Assembly: GCF_003626645.1 (NCBI RefSeq)
Contig: NZ_RBAM01000005.1
Location: 372,001-436,000, forward strand
From: Streptomyces klenkii
GTDB taxonomy: Bacteria; Actinomycetota; Actinomycetes; Streptomycetales; Streptomycetaceae
Length of the DNA stretch: 64,000 nt
Direction: 5' to 3'
The position numbers were made by a program, and so were the translations under genes. Every line of letters begins with the position of its first letter. The stretch's first letter is position 1. The notes below the pieces were generated by a model that ran no database searches, had not been told where the DNA came from, and worked only from the letters and a program-made list of their open reading frames with translations. Below, piece after piece: positions 50,970 through 60,108 of this stretch.

Positions 50970-51869
50970 CTACGCTGCCGCGTAACTCAACCGGAACAAG
51001 CCATCAGCACGCTCCAGATCCTTCTCGGTACGCAATCGGACCTCGAGGGAGCCCGTGCCGTGGTGGCCGATCTCCCGTACGTCCCGGGTGAAGCCGGGGA
51101 CGAGGTCGACCGTGTCCGGGTCTGCCTTGAGGTAGACGACGACCTCGCGCTGCTGCGTGCGGCCGACGCAGGCGAAGTTCTTCAGCCGCCGGTAAGCGAG
51201 GTACTGCTTGCGCTCTACCTGCGTCACGTCATCGCCGAGCGACACCAAGACGTCGTCCAGGGCAGATCGCAGCTCGTCCAGCGGTCCGCCGGCGCCACAG
51301 GGCTGCACGATCGTCGTGTCGGCACGATCTCGCTTGCGCACGGCACGCCGCTCCTTGGCCGACGACGTTACGGAGACGACCGTCTCCAGGGCGAGCAGCT
51401 CGTGGCCGAAGTAGCCGTAGCGGACGAGGTCGATGTTGCGCTGGATCTCGCGGACGGCGTGGACGTCGTACCGGGTGAAGCTCTCCGCGACGCAGATCAG
51501 CCTTGGCGCGCTCCACAGCACCTGATCCGCCGCCGCTGCCCCGAGGTGTTCGCGGACCAGGAGCTGGAACTCGGCCCGATGGTCGCTCAGCCAGGCCAGG
51601 TAGAAAAGGCCCTGCGGGATTACTCCCGCGTTCTGGCCACGCTTGTATTCCACGATCACGGGCGCGCCGTTCTCATCCAGACCCAGGGAGTCGATTCGTC
51701 CGCCGTGCAGCGGTCCGGTGTTGTACTCGCTCGCGAGGAAGCGGACGCCCAGCAGCGCCTCCATGTTCCTCTCGACCAGCTCCTGCAGATGCCACTCACG
51801 CACCGCCGTGGCCGATACCACCTCTGCCGCGCCACCACCCGCGATGTTGAACAACCTCAGACTCGACAC
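50970..51869 (-). CDS. NucS-like PD-(D/E)XK nuclease with DUF5655-like C-terminus
   Basis: A 299-residue protein. The nuclease core is HGGRIDSLGLDENGAPVIVE followed by YKRGQNAG near 60-85 (D, then E-x-K pattern). The C-terminal part (SLGDDVTQVERKQYLAYRRL...VVVYLKADPDTVDLVPGF) matches the DUF5655 domain often paired with such nucleases. GTG 51869 has GGGGGA upstream; an in-frame start at 51944 lacks one. It is the last gene before the chromosomal block and could be an island or host gene. DNA repair or defence roles are both possible. Confidence 0.8.
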   Translation of the reverse strand: MSSLRLFNIAGGGAAEVVSATAVREWHLQELVERNMEALLGVRFLASEYNTGPLHGGRIDSLGLDENGAPVIVEYKRGQNAGVIPQGLFYLAWLSDHRAEFQLLVREHLGAAAADQVLWSAPRLICVAESFTRYDVHAVREIQRNIDLVRYGYFGHELLALETVVSVTSSAKERRAVRKRDRADTTIVQPCGAGGPLDELRSALDDVLVSLGDDVTQVERKQYLAYRRLKNFACVGRTQQREVVVYLKADPDTVDLVPGFTRDVREIGHHGTGSLEVRLRTEKDLERADGLFRLSYAAA

Positions 51870-51997
51870 CCGTCCCCCTTGTCCTCGCGGGTCACAACGA
51901 TCCGCGAGGGCAAGATTGTTTCCGGAGGCGTGAGCGCACGTCAAAGGACCTCGGGAACAGCGTCGTGCACCCTGGGCATGCCCTTCGCCCTGCCCAA

Positions 51998-52048
51998 CAC
52001 AACCGCCCGCCGACCGGACTCAAAGCCCAGTCGACGGGCGATTTTGTG
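51998..52048. terminator. imperfect long hairpin after the RNA methyltransferase
   Basis: CACAA plus CGCCCGCCGAC pairs with GTCGACGGGCG plus TTGTG, with one mismatch and a short bulge. It lies 130 bp beyond the stop at 52176. Confidence 0.5.
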
Positions 52049-52069
52049 CCCTCTGGCCACCCTCCCGAC

Positions 52070-52119
52070 GAGCGTCACACGGGCGTCAGGAGAGCGTCAC
52101 GAGCGTCATTTCAACGTCA
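52070..52119. promoter_or_regulatory. five phased copies of an AGCGTCA motif
   Basis: GAGCGTCA, GGGCGTCA, GAGCGTCA, GAGCGTCA and CAACGTCA start at 52070, 52081, 52092, 52101 and 52112. Spacings of 11, 11, 9 and 11 put most copies on one helical face. They lie about 200 bp upstream of the nuclease gene at 51869. Confidence 0.55.
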
Positions 52120-52175
52120 GAATTTCGCCCGTAACGCCTATAGCGCACATAATGCACACCAGGTAAATCCGCAGG

Positions 52176-53504
52176 TCAGAGGCCCTTTGCCGCAGGCTTG
52201 AGGATCGCCACGCACTCCACGTGATGCGTCATCGGGAAGAGGTCGAACGCTCGCAGGGTTGCCGGGGCGTAGCCCTCCTCTGCGAAGTACGCCAGGTCCC
52301 GGGCCAGGGCCGCCGGGTCGCAGGCCACGTAGGCGATGCGGCGGGCGCCCAGGGAGGCCAGGTGCTGGACCGTCTGCTTGCCGGCGCCCGCGCGGGGCGG
52401 GTCGAGGACGATGATGTCGGCCTGCTTGATGCCCGTGCGCGGGAGGACCTGCTCGACCTTGCCCTGTTCGATGCGGACGCGGTCGAGGTCCTGGAGGTTG
52501 TGGCGGGCGTCCTCGACGGCGCGCTTGCCGGACTCGATGCCGAGCACCGCGCCCTTCTCGCCGACGCGCTCGCCGAGGGCGCCGGCGAAGAGGCCGACGC
52601 CGCAGTAGAGGTCGAGGGCCATGTCGCCCTTGCGGGGCATGAGGCCCTGCATGACGGCCTTGATCAGGGTGTCGGCGGCCTGCGGGTGAACCTGCCAGAA
52701 GCCGCCCTCGCCGACGCGGTAGGTGCGCTCGTCCGCGCGCTCGCGGACGAAGGGGCGGCCGTGGACCCGGTGAACCTGCTTGTCCTTCTCGCCGATGCGG
52801 AGGACCGAGACCGGCTTGTCCAGCTCCACGATCGGGAGGCGGCCGCCCGGCTTCGGGGTGAGGATCACCTGGCGGTCCGCCGAGCCGCTCGCCGCGATGG
52901 CCTCGACCGTCGCGATCTGCGGCCACTCGCGCTTCTCGATGCCGAGCTCGCTGACGCCCGGGGCGGCGATCATGCAGTGGTCGATGACCTGGACCTCGTG
53001 CGAGCGGTGCTTGCGCAGGCCCGCGTGGCCCTCGGCGTCGACCGCGTACTGGACGCGGGTGCGCCAGGCGGGGACCTGGCCCGCGGGGAGCTTGTCGCCC
53101 TCGGCCGGCATGACCGTGCCGTCCCAGCCGGCCTCCTCCGGGGTGAGGCCCGCGAGGCGCTTGAGCTGTTCGGCGATGACCTCGCCCTTCAGGCGGCGCT
53201 GCGCGCCCGGCTTCGCGTGCTGCCAGTCGCAGCCGCCGCACTTGCCCGGGCCCGAGAAGGGGCAGGGGGCCGGCACGCGGTCCTTCGACGATTCCAGGAT
53301 CTTCACCGCGTCCGCGCGGAGGAAGCGCGACGTCGACTCGCCCTCCGTCACCTTCGCGACCACCCGCTCGCCCGGCAGTGCGTGCCGTACGAACAGCACC
53401 CGGCCCGACTCCGTGCGCGCCACGCAGTGGCCCCCGTGAGCCACCGGGCCGACCTCGACCTCGTACTCCTCGCCGACCAGCGATTCCTGCGGTTCGTTCT
53501 GCAT
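52176..53504 (-). CDS. TRAM-domain, Fe-S RNA m5U methyltransferase (TrmA/RlmD-like)
   Basis: A 442-residue SAM enzyme that makes 5-methyluridine in tRNA or rRNA. The N-terminal TRAM domain is at 5-65. The Fe-S Cys cluster is CPFSGPGKCGGCDWQHA near 80. The SAM motif is LDLYCGVGLFAGAL near 300, IIVLDPPRAGAGK near 375, and the catalytic Cys in AYVACDPAALARDL near 405. Target base cannot be set from sequence. Start ATG 53504. It is transcribed after the permease gene in the same direction. Confidence 0.9.
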   Translation of the reverse strand: MQNEPQESLVGEEYEVEVGPVAHGGHCVARTESGRVLFVRHALPGERVVAKVTEGESTSRFLRADAVKILESSKDRVPAPCPFSGPGKCGGCDWQHAKPGAQRRLKGEVIAEQLKRLAGLTPEEAGWDGTVMPAEGDKLPAGQVPAWRTRVQYAVDAEGHAGLRKHRSHEVQVIDHCMIAAPGVSELGIEKREWPQIATVEAIAASGSADRQVILTPKPGGRLPIVELDKPVSVLRIGEKDKQVHRVHGRPFVRERADERTYRVGEGGFWQVHPQAADTLIKAVMQGLMPRKGDMALDLYCGVGLFAGALGERVGEKGAVLGIESGKRAVEDARHNLQDLDRVRIEQGKVEQVLPRTGIKQADIIVLDPPRAGAGKQTVQHLASLGARRIAYVACDPAALARDLAYFAEEGYAPATLRAFDLFPMTHHVECVAILKPAAKGL

Positions 53505-53537
53505 TCGGTCGGCTCCAGAGTCAGAGAAGAGAGAAGA

Positions 53538-53581
53538 GTGGGGTGGGGCAGCCGTTCAGTCTACGGGCCGTCCCACCCCAC
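53538..53581. terminator. hairpin after the permease gene
   Basis: GTGGGGTGGG and CCCACCCCAC pair perfectly around a 24-nt loop, just beyond the permease stop on the minus strand. Confidence 0.65.
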
Positions 53582-53615
53582 CTGCGAATTCGCAGCTATG
53601 CCTCAGCTACTTCTT

Positions 53616-55667
53616 CTACTTCTTCGTGCTCGCCTTTTCCTTTTTCGGCTGCGACACCGGCCCGCGGCGCACCGACCCCGGCGCGTTCCACTCCGCGCGC
53701 TTGCGCGCCCGCAGCTTCGCCGCCTCCGAGGAGTCGAGCTGCCACGGCACCGAGGTGACCATGACGCCCGGCGTGAAGAGCAGGCGGCCCTTGAGCCGCA
53801 GCGCGCTCTGGTTGTGCAGCAGGTGCTCGTACCAGTGACCCACCACGTACTCGGGGATGTAGATGCTGACGACGTCGCGCGGGCTCTCCTTGCGGAGGCT
53901 CTTGACGTAGTCGATGACCGGGCGGGTGATCTCGCGGTACGGCGAGTCGAGGATCTTCAGCGGGACGTCGAGGCCGCGGCGCTGCCACTCGTCGCGCAGC
54001 AGCTTGGTCTCGGCCGTGTCGACGCTGATGCTGAGCGCTTCGAGGGTGTCGGAGCGCATGAGCTTGGCGTAGGCCAGGGCCCGCAGCGTCGGCTTGTGGA
54101 TCTTGGAGACCAGGACGATCGAGTGGACGCGGGACGGGCGGACGGTCTCGTCGCCCGGGCCCTCGTCGGCGGCGATCTCCTCGGCCACCCGGTCGTAGTG
54201 CTTCCGGATCGCCGTCATCGTCGCGTAGAAGATCACCATGCCGAGCAGGGCGACCCAGGCGCCGTGGGTGAACTTCGTCAGCAGGACGACGACCAGGACC
54301 AGGCCGGTGAGGAAGGCGCCGAAAGTGTTGATCGCGCGGGAGCGGACCATGTGGCGGCGCTTGGCCGGGTCGGTCTCCGTGCGCAGGTGGCGGTTCCAGT
54401 GCCGGACCATGCCGGTCTGGCTCAGGGTGAAGGAGACGAAGACGCCGACGATGTAGAGCTGGATGAGCTTGGTGGAGTCCGCGCCGTAGATGTACGTGAG
54501 GACCGCCGCCGCGCCCGCCAGCAGCACGATGCCGTTCGAGAACGCCAGGCGGTCGCCGCGCGTGTGCAGCTGGCGCGGCAGGTAGCGGTCCTGGGCGAGG
54601 ATCGAGCCGAGCAGCGGGAAGCCGTTGTACGCGGTGTTGGCGGCCAGGAAGAGGACCAGCGCGGTGGCGGCGGCGAGCACGATGAAGAAGAACGAGCCGC
54701 TGCCGAAGACCGCCTCGGCGACCTGCGAGATCACCGGGTTCTGGGTGTAGCCGTCGCCGACCGGGATGCCGTTCTTGAGCAGGTCGGCGGCCGGGTTCTC
54801 GGCCATCCGGACGTTGGTCGCCATGGCCAGGCCGATGATGCCGCAGAACATGGTGACGGCGAGGCCGCCCATGAGCGCCAGCGTCGTGGCGGCGTTCTTG
54901 CTCTTCGGCTTGCGGAAGGCCGGCACGCCGTTGCTGATGGCCTCGACGCCGGTGAGGGCGGCGCAGCCGGAGGAGAAGGCGCGCAGCAGCAGGAAGACGA
55001 GGGCGAAGCCCGCGAGGCCCTGGTGCTCGGCGTGGATGGTGTAGTCGGCGGTGGGGGCCTTCATGGTGTCGCCCATGAGGAGGCCGCGGACGGCACCCCA
55101 GACGATCATGACGAAGACGCCGCCCACGAAGACGTACGTGGGGATCGCGAAGAGCTTTCCGGACTCCTTGACGCCGCGCAGGTTCATCAGGGTGAGCAGC
55201 ACGATCACGCCGATGGCGCAGGCCGTCTTGTGCTCGATGACGAAGGGGATGGCGGAGCCGAGGTTCTCGATGCCGGAGGCGATGGAGACCGCGACGGTCA
55301 GGACGTAGTCGACGAGCAGGGCGCTCGCGACGGTGAGGCCGGCCTTGGGGCCGAGGTTGACGTTGGCGACCTCGTAGTCGCCGCCGCCACTGGGATAGGC
55401 GTGGACGTTCTGGCGGTACGAGGCGACCACCGTGAACATCAGCACGACGACGGCGACGGCGATCCAGGGGCTGAAGTGGTAGGCCGACACGCCTGCCGCG
55501 GAGAGCACGAGGAGCACTTCGCCCGGCGCGTACGCCACGGAGGAGAGCGGGTCGGAGGCGAAGACGGGCAGGGCGATGCGCTTGGGGAGAAGGGTCTCTC
55601 CCAGCTTGCTGCTGTGCAGCGCCCGGCCGATGAGGATCCGTTTCGGCAGGTCGGTCAGTTTGGACAC
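53616..55667 (-). CDS. APC-family amino acid/potassium-type permease
   Basis: A 683-residue membrane protein. The conserved start VSKLTDLPKRILIGRALHSS...LPVFASDPLSSVAYAPGE marks a subfamily of APC permeases common in actinobacteria. About twelve hydrophobic segments can be followed from residue 40 to 450, then a large soluble C-terminal domain of about 190 residues (VHSIVLVSKIHKPTLRAL onwards), which may be regulatory. The GTG at 55667 is chosen because the family begins there; the frame stays open to 55748. The transported solute is unknown. Three 11-bp-phased repeats lie upstream. Confidence 0.85.
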   Translation of the reverse strand: MSKLTDLPKRILIGRALHSSKLGETLLPKRIALPVFASDPLSSVAYAPGEVLLVLSAAGVSAYHFSPWIAVAVVVLMFTVVASYRQNVHAYPSGGGDYEVANVNLGPKAGLTVASALLVDYVLTVAVSIASGIENLGSAIPFVIEHKTACAIGVIVLLTLMNLRGVKESGKLFAIPTYVFVGGVFVMIVWGAVRGLLMGDTMKAPTADYTIHAEHQGLAGFALVFLLLRAFSSGCAALTGVEAISNGVPAFRKPKSKNAATTLALMGGLAVTMFCGIIGLAMATNVRMAENPAADLLKNGIPVGDGYTQNPVISQVAEAVFGSGSFFFIVLAAATALVLFLAANTAYNGFPLLGSILAQDRYLPRQLHTRGDRLAFSNGIVLLAGAAAVLTYIYGADSTKLIQLYIVGVFVSFTLSQTGMVRHWNRHLRTETDPAKRRHMVRSRAINTFGAFLTGLVLVVVLLTKFTHGAWVALLGMVIFYATMTAIRKHYDRVAEEIAADEGPGDETVRPSRVHSIVLVSKIHKPTLRALAYAKLMRSDTLEALSISVDTAETKLLRDEWQRRGLDVPLKILDSPYREITRPVIDYVKSLRKESPRDVVSIYIPEYVVGHWYEHLLHNQSALRLKGRLLFTPGVMVTSVPWQLDSSEAAKLRARKRAEWNAPGSVRRGPVSQPKKEKASTKK

Positions 55668-55769
55668 AACAGAGGATCGTAAGCGCTCACCCGTACGGTC
55701 GCCCACCCGCCACCCGCCCCAGCGGAAATGTGGCGTACGCCGCACCACCCGATCCCGTGATGCGGCGCA

Positions 55770-55798
55770 TTAAAGGGGCGTTAAAGGCGCGTTAAAGG
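55770..55798. promoter_or_regulatory. three 11-bp-phased TTAAAGG repeats
   Basis: TTAAAGG starts at 55770, 55781 and 55792 (on the minus strand, CCTTTAACGC units). They sit about 100 bp upstream of the permease start and 32 bp from the CYP154-type stop, so they most likely bind a regulator of the permease. Confidence 0.5.
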
Positions 55799-55829
55799 GC
55801 CATGGAATTGCAGGGAAAGGGCCCCGCGC

Positions 55830-57170
55830 TCAGCCGTTCAGCAGGGCCGGCAGCGCCCGGTGCCCGTTGGAGATGAACGACTCCACCGGCTCCAGCACGC
55901 CCTCGCCCCCGCCCCCGCCCTCGCCCTCCCCGACCGCGAGCCGCATCCGCGGGAAGCGCTCGAAGAGGGCGGGCAGGGCGATGGCCGCCTCCATCCGGGC
56001 GAGGGGCGCGCCGAGGCAGAAGTGGACGCCGTGCCCGAAGGCGAGGTGGTCCTTGACGGCCCGGGTGACGTCGAAGCGCTCGGCGTCCTCACCGTGGAGC
56101 TGCGGGTCGCGGCCGGCCGCGGCGTACGCGGCGAGGATCGCGTCGCCCTTGCGCAGGGTGACGCCGTCGCCGGTCTCGATGTCCTCGGTGGCGTAGCGCA
56201 GCGGGAGGCTCGCGACCGGGGACCGGTGGCGCAGGGTCTCCTCGATCACGTCGTCCCAGCTCGCCGCGCCCGAGCGGACCAGGGCGAGTTGCTCGGGGTG
56301 GGTGAGCAGGGCGTGGACGGCGTTGTCGAGGAGGTTGACGGTGGTCTCGTGCCCGGCGCTGATCACCAGCAGCAGGGTGTCGAGGAGCTCCTGCTCGCTG
56401 AGGCGGGAGCCGTCCTCCTCGCGGGCGGAGATCAGCACGCTGGTCATGTCGTCGCCGGGTGCGGTGCGCTTGGCGGCGACGAGGGCGCCGAGCAGCTCGT
56501 AGGTCCGGGCGTACGTGGCGGTGACCTCGTCGGGGTCGGCGGAGGTGTGGAAGATGCTGTCGACGCAGTCCCGCAAGCCCTCGCGGAGGTCCGGGTCGGT
56601 CACGCCGAACAGCTCGCAGATGACCTGGATGGGGATCGGGTACGCGTAGCGCTCGCGCAGGTCGACGACCTCGCCGGGCGCCGCCTTCGCGGTCGCGTCC
56701 AGGCCGTCGAGGAGGTCCGCGGTCAGCGCCTCGATGCGGGGGCGCAGGGCGGCGGTGCGGCGGGCGGTGAAGGCCTTGGCGACGAGGGAGCGCAGCCGCT
56801 TGTGGTCGGTGCCGTAGGCGGTGAACATGTTCCGCACGGCCACCCAGGTGAACAGGGGCCACTCGGGTGAGATGTCACCGTTGATCCAGGCCGGCCAGTG
56901 CTGGTGGGGGTCCTTGGAGACGCGCGGGTCGGTCAGGAGCTCCTTCAGCAGCGGCTGGGTGGTCACTGCCCACGCCACCACTCCGCCAGGAAGCTCCACG
57001 GGCGTCGCTGCGCCGCGGGCCCGGATGCGGGCGGCCTCGCCGTGGATGTCGCTGCCGGTGGGGTCGATCCGGAGGGGCCCGGCCCGGAGGTCGCCGGGCT
57101 GAGGGGGGACGGCTCCGGGCTGAACCGGGACGGTGCCGGGCCGGTGTTCCGTGCTGGGCTTGCGTTCCAT
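55830..57170 (-). CDS. cytochrome P450, CYP154-like (conservon CvnF position)
   Basis: A 446-residue soluble P450 with a complete set of landmarks: the I-helix [10 protein letters not shown] near 270, EETLRHR (ExxR) near 310, and the heme loop [16 protein letters not shown] near 385. ATG 57170 has GGAG 8 nt upstream. It is the last gene of the conservon; CYP154 genes usually follow CYP157 genes in this place. The substrate is unknown. Its first 208 nt overlap the drawn end of the CYP157-like gene in another frame. A Gly/Glu-rich stretch lies near residue 415. Confidence 0.88.
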   Translation of the reverse strand: MERKPSTEHRPGTVPVQPGAVPPQPGDLRAGPLRIDPTGSDIHGEAARIRARGAATPVELPGGVVAWAVTTQPLLKELLTDPRVSKDPHQHWPAWINGDISPEWPLFTWVAVRNMFTAYGTDHKRLRSLVAKAFTARRTAALRPRIEALTADLLDGLDATAKAAPGEVVDLRERYAYPIPIQVICELFGVTDPDLREGLRDCVDSIFHTSADPDEVTATYARTYELLGALVAAKRTAPGDDMTSVLISAREEDGSRLSEQELLDTLLLVISAGHETTVNLLDNAVHALLTHPEQLALVRSGAASWDDVIEETLRHRSPVASLPLRYATEDIETGDGVTLRKGDAILAAYAAAGRDPQLHGEDAERFDVTRAVKDHLAFGHGVHFCLGAPLARMEAAIALPALFERFPRMRLAVGEGEGGGGGEGVLEPVESFISNGHRALPALLNG

Positions 57171-58678
57171 CGGCTGTCTCCAGGGAGGTCTGCCTGCTGC
57201 GGGGACGGAGCGGGCTGCTGGGCGGAGCGGGGCTGTTCGTACGACTCGTACGGCGGTACGGGGCCGGACCCGGGGCGGCGCACGGCCGAGAGGTCGTGCA
57301 CGGGTGCGGGCCGCGGGCCGGCGGGCGGGGCCGGGGGGAAGCGCACGGGCAGCGCCGTCAGGGCGCGGTGGAACGGGCCGGGGCGCCAGACGAGGCGCTC
57401 GGCGGGGATGGCGAGTTCGAGGTCCGGCAGCCGGTCGAGGAGCTTCTCGACGGCGACGGCGGCGATCAGGCGGGCCGCGTCCTTGGCCGGGCAGTGGTGG
57501 GGGCCGGCGCTCCAGGCGAGGTGGGCGCGGTTGCCGGTGCGCCGGGTGGTGAGCAGCGCCGGGTCGGTGTTGGCGGCGGCGAAGCTGACGACGACGGGCT
57601 CGCCGGCGGCCAGCGGCACGCCGCCGAAGTCGACGTCCTGCACGGGGTAGTGGACGCCGTAGTTGGCCATCGGCGGGTCGAGCCAGAGCACCTCGTCCAG
57701 GGCGTCCTCGACCGGCATGCTGCCGCCCGCGAGGTCGCCCGCGAAGCGGTCGTCGGAGAGCAGCAGCCGCAGGGCGTTGGCGATGAGGTTCTGCTGGGGC
57801 TCGGTGCCGGCGCCGATGAGGACGACGTGCTGGTGGATCAGCTCCTCGTCGCTCAGGCGGGCGTGGTGCGCCATGAGCCAGGAGGTCATGTCCGCGCCCG
57901 GCTGCTCGCGCTTGAGGGCGATGAGCTCGACCAGGCTGCTGGTGATGAGGGCGTCGGCGCGCTCGGAGTCGACGCCGTCGAAGATGCCGGAGAAGCCCTC
58001 CACGAGGCGGTCGCCGAGCTCGGGCGGGCAGCCGAAGAGCTGCTGGAAGACCAGCAGCGGCAGCGTCTTGGCGTACGCGCCGAGCAGATCGGCCTCGCCG
58101 AGGCCGGCGAAGCGGTCGATGAGGGTGTCGGCGCTGCGCTCGACGTAGCCGCGCAGGGCGTTGGGGTCGATGCGCGCGAGGGAGTCGGTGACGGCCTGGC
58201 GCAGCCGCGTGTGGGCCTCGCCGTCGGAGAAGAGGCAGTTGGGGCGGTAGGCCATCATCGGCACGACCGGGTTGTCCGGGGCGACGCGGCCGTCGGCGAG
58301 GGCGCGCCAGCGGCGGGCGTCCTTGCCGAAGATCTCGGGGGTGCGGAGCACTTCGAGCGCGGCCCGGTAGTCGGTGACGAGGGTCGCGCGGGCGCCGGGG
58401 GCCAGCTCCACGGGGGCGGCCGGGCCCAGGGTGCGCAGCCGGGCGTAGACGGCGTGCGGGTCGGCGGCGAAGTCGGGCCCGTACATGGGGGTGGGGGGGC
58501 CGGGGGCCCAGGCCTGGGGGGACTCGGGGGCGTACGCCTGGTGGGTCCCGGTGGCCCAGGCCTCGGGGGCCTCCGGAACGTACGCCTGGTGAGCCCCGGG
58601 GGCCTCCGGGCCGTATCCCTGGTGCGCCGGGCAGCCGGGCGGGGGCGCGGCGCCCCCGTCGGGGTGGGGGTGGTTCAC
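56963..58678 (-). CDS. cytochrome P450, CYP157-like with ExxR altered to ExxW (conservon CvnE position)
   Basis: 571 residues as drawn. Heme loop: [18 protein letters not shown] near 390-408. The K-helix motif reads [11 protein letters not shown], so the normally invariant Arg of ExxR is Trp; CYP157 members are known to lack ExxR (for example E-Q-S-L-W). The first 70 residues are Pro/Gly/Ala repeats and the last 110 are low-complexity. The frame runs 208 nt into the next gene; the original stop probably lay near 57,170. Start ATG overlaps the CvnD stop (ATGA). Confidence 0.85.
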   Translation of the reverse strand: MNHPHPDGGAAPPPGCPAHQGYGPEAPGAHQAYVPEAPEAWATGTHQAYAPESPQAWAPGPPTPMYGPDFAADPHAVYARLRTLGPAAPVELAPGARATLVTDYRAALEVLRTPEIFGKDARRWRALADGRVAPDNPVVPMMAYRPNCLFSDGEAHTRLRQAVTDSLARIDPNALRGYVERSADTLIDRFAGLGEADLLGAYAKTLPLLVFQQLFGCPPELGDRLVEGFSGIFDGVDSERADALITSSLVELIALKREQPGADMTSWLMAHHARLSDEELIHQHVVLIGAGTEPQQNLIANALRLLLSDDRFAGDLAGGSMPVEDALDEVLWLDPPMANYGVHYPVQDVDFGGVPLAAGEPVVVSFAAANTDPALLTTRRTGNRAHLAWSAGPHHCPAKDAARLIAAVAVEKLLDRLPDLELAIPAERLVWRPGPFHRALTALPVRFPPAPPAGPRPAPVHDLSAVRRPGSGPVPPYESYEQPRSAQQPAPSPQQADLPGDSRWNASPARNTGPAPSRFSPEPSPLSPATSGPGPSGSTPPAATSTARPPASGPAAQRRPWSFLAEWWRGQ

Positions 58679-59340
58679 GCGTGCTCCCCCGCGGTGCGCC
58701 GTTGCAGGTACTCGACGAGGGCGATGAGCGCGCGGGTGGAGGAGACCCGGTCGCGGGCGTCGCAGGTGACCAGAGGGGTCTCGGGGAGCAGGTCGAGCGC
58801 CTCGCGGATCTCCTCCTCCGGGTACGCGGGTGCGCCGTCGAAGTGGTTGACGGCCACGCCGTAGGGCAGGCCGAGCTCCTCCAGCAGGCCCATGACGTCG
58901 AAGGACTGCTCCAGGCGGCGGGTGTCGGCGAGGACGAGCGCGCCGAGCGCGCCGTGCGTCATGTCCTGCCAGAGGCGGGTGAAGCGCTGCTGGCCGGGGG
59001 CGCCGAAGAGGTAGAGCACCAGGCTGTCGCTGAGGGTGAGGCGGCCGAAGTCCATGGCGACCGTGGTGGTGGTCTTGCCCTCGATGCCGGAGAGGTCGTC
59101 GACGCCCGCCCCGGCCTGGGTCATGGTCTCTTCGGTGCGCAGCGGCCGGATCTCCGACAGCGAGCCGACGAACGTGGTCTTGCCGACGGCGAAGTGGCCG
59201 ACGACAAGGAGCTTCGCGGCGGTGCTCACGGTGCGCCGCAGGTAGAACTCGCCGCCGGAGCCGGGAACGGACCCGGCGGACTCGGCGGGCGTGACGGGCT
59301 CGACAGGACTGCCGGGCTCAGAGGCGAGCGCGAAGTCCAT
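58675..59340 (-). CDS. cvnD: conservon GTPase CvnD
   Basis: A 221-residue small GTPase of the MglA/Ras-like class. The P-loop is [16 protein letters not shown] near 47, G3 is [10 protein letters not shown] near 110, and G4 is NHFD near 165 (NKxD variant). In conservons it works with CvnA-C at the membrane in a signalling relay compared to G-protein receptors. The N-terminal 38 residues are disordered-looking. It overlaps CvnC by 23 nt. Confidence 0.92.
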   Translation of the reverse strand: MDFALASEPGSPVEPVTPAESAGSVPGSGGEFYLRRTVSTAAKLLVVGHFAVGKTTFVGSLSEIRPLRTEETMTQAGAGVDDLSGIEGKTTTTVAMDFGRLTLSDSLVLYLFGAPGQQRFTRLWQDMTHGALGALVLADTRRLEQSFDVMGLLEELGLPYGVAVNHFDGAPAYPEEEIREALDLLPETPLVTCDARDRVSSTRALIALVEYLQRRTAGEHA

Positions 59341-59680
59341 CCAGCACCTCCTGCAAGATCTGGGCCTCGGGGAGTTGTGCCGAGGGGATGGGGGCCCGGG
59401 TGATGAGGTGACCGCTGTCGACCAGGTCGCCGAGCAGCACCTTGGTGACGCTCACGGGCAGCATCAGGTGTCCGGCGATCTCGGCGACCGACAGGGGGCC
59501 GCCGAGGCAGAGTTCCATGAGCCGGCGCTTCTCGGGGCTGAGCCCGGTGAGCGGCCGGTCGTACTGGGCCAGGACCAGGGTGACCAGGTCGAAGGTGTTG
59601 CGGGTCGGGTGGGCGCGGCCGTCGGTGACGACGTACGGGCGTACTAACCCTCTCTCGTGCCTCGGCGCGGGCGGGGTCAT
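59318..59680 (-). CDS. cvnC: conservon DUF742 protein CvnC
   Basis: A 120-residue protein with the DUF742 winged-helix-like core: LVRPYVVTDGRAHPTRNTFD, then LCLGGPLSVAEIAGHLMLP and VKVLLGDLVDSGHLI. It is the third conservon component. It is coupled to CvnB by ATGA and to CvnD by a 23-nt overlap. It has no catalytic residues; a docking or regulatory role in the complex is the family view. Confidence 0.92.
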   Translation of the reverse strand: MTPPAPRHERGLVRPYVVTDGRAHPTRNTFDLVTLVLAQYDRPLTGLSPEKRRLMELCLGGPLSVAEIAGHLMLPVSVTKVLLGDLVDSGHLITRAPIPSAQLPEAQILQEVLDGLRARL

Positions 59681-60108
59681 GCCGGGGCGCCCGAGCCCTG
59701 CCAGGTGCCCGCGCGGGGCGGGCTCGTCAGCTCCTTGCCGAGCCGGTCGACGAGCTTCTGCATGCGGTACGTGACCGCTTCCATGTCGACGTGCTCGGTG
59801 GCGGACACCGCGAGGTACGCGCCGGGGCCGGCCGCGATCAGGAAGACGTAGCCGTGGGCGAACTCCACGAGCGTCTGCCGCCAGGGGTTCTCCTGCTGCC
59901 CCTGGTTGCAGAACTCGGAGGTGGAGCGGCTGATGGACTGCAAGCCGGAGAGGGCCGCGGCCTGGCGCTCGGCCTCGTCGCGCTCGATGCCCTGGGAGCG
60001 GGCGCGCAGCATGCCGTCGGACGACAGCAGGATCGCGTGCCGGGCTTCGGGCATCTTGACGACCTCGTCCAGCATCCAGCCGAGTTCGTTGTTGAGGTGG
60101 TCGTTCAC
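59677..60108 (-). CDS. cvnB: conservon roadblock/LC7 protein CvnB
   Basis: A 143-residue protein with the roadblock/LC7 fold (LGWMLDEVVKMPEARHAILL...GMLRARSQGIERDEAERQAA). Roadblock proteins pair with small GTPases and modulate their activity, here CvnD. GTG start 60108; its start codon overlaps the CvnA stop by 4 nt. Length is typical. Confidence 0.92.
   Translation of the reverse strand: MNDHLNNELGWMLDEVVKMPEARHAILLSSDGMLRARSQGIERDEAERQAAALSGLQSISRSTSEFCNQGQQENPWRQTLVEFAHGYVFLIAAGPGAYLAVSATEHVDMEAVTYRMQKLVDRLGKELTSPPRAGTWQGSGAPA

Noticed and set aside
52221..55682. 1153-codon plus-strand frame opposite the RNA methyltransferase and permease
   Set aside because: Antisense of two well-supported genes, no domain content.
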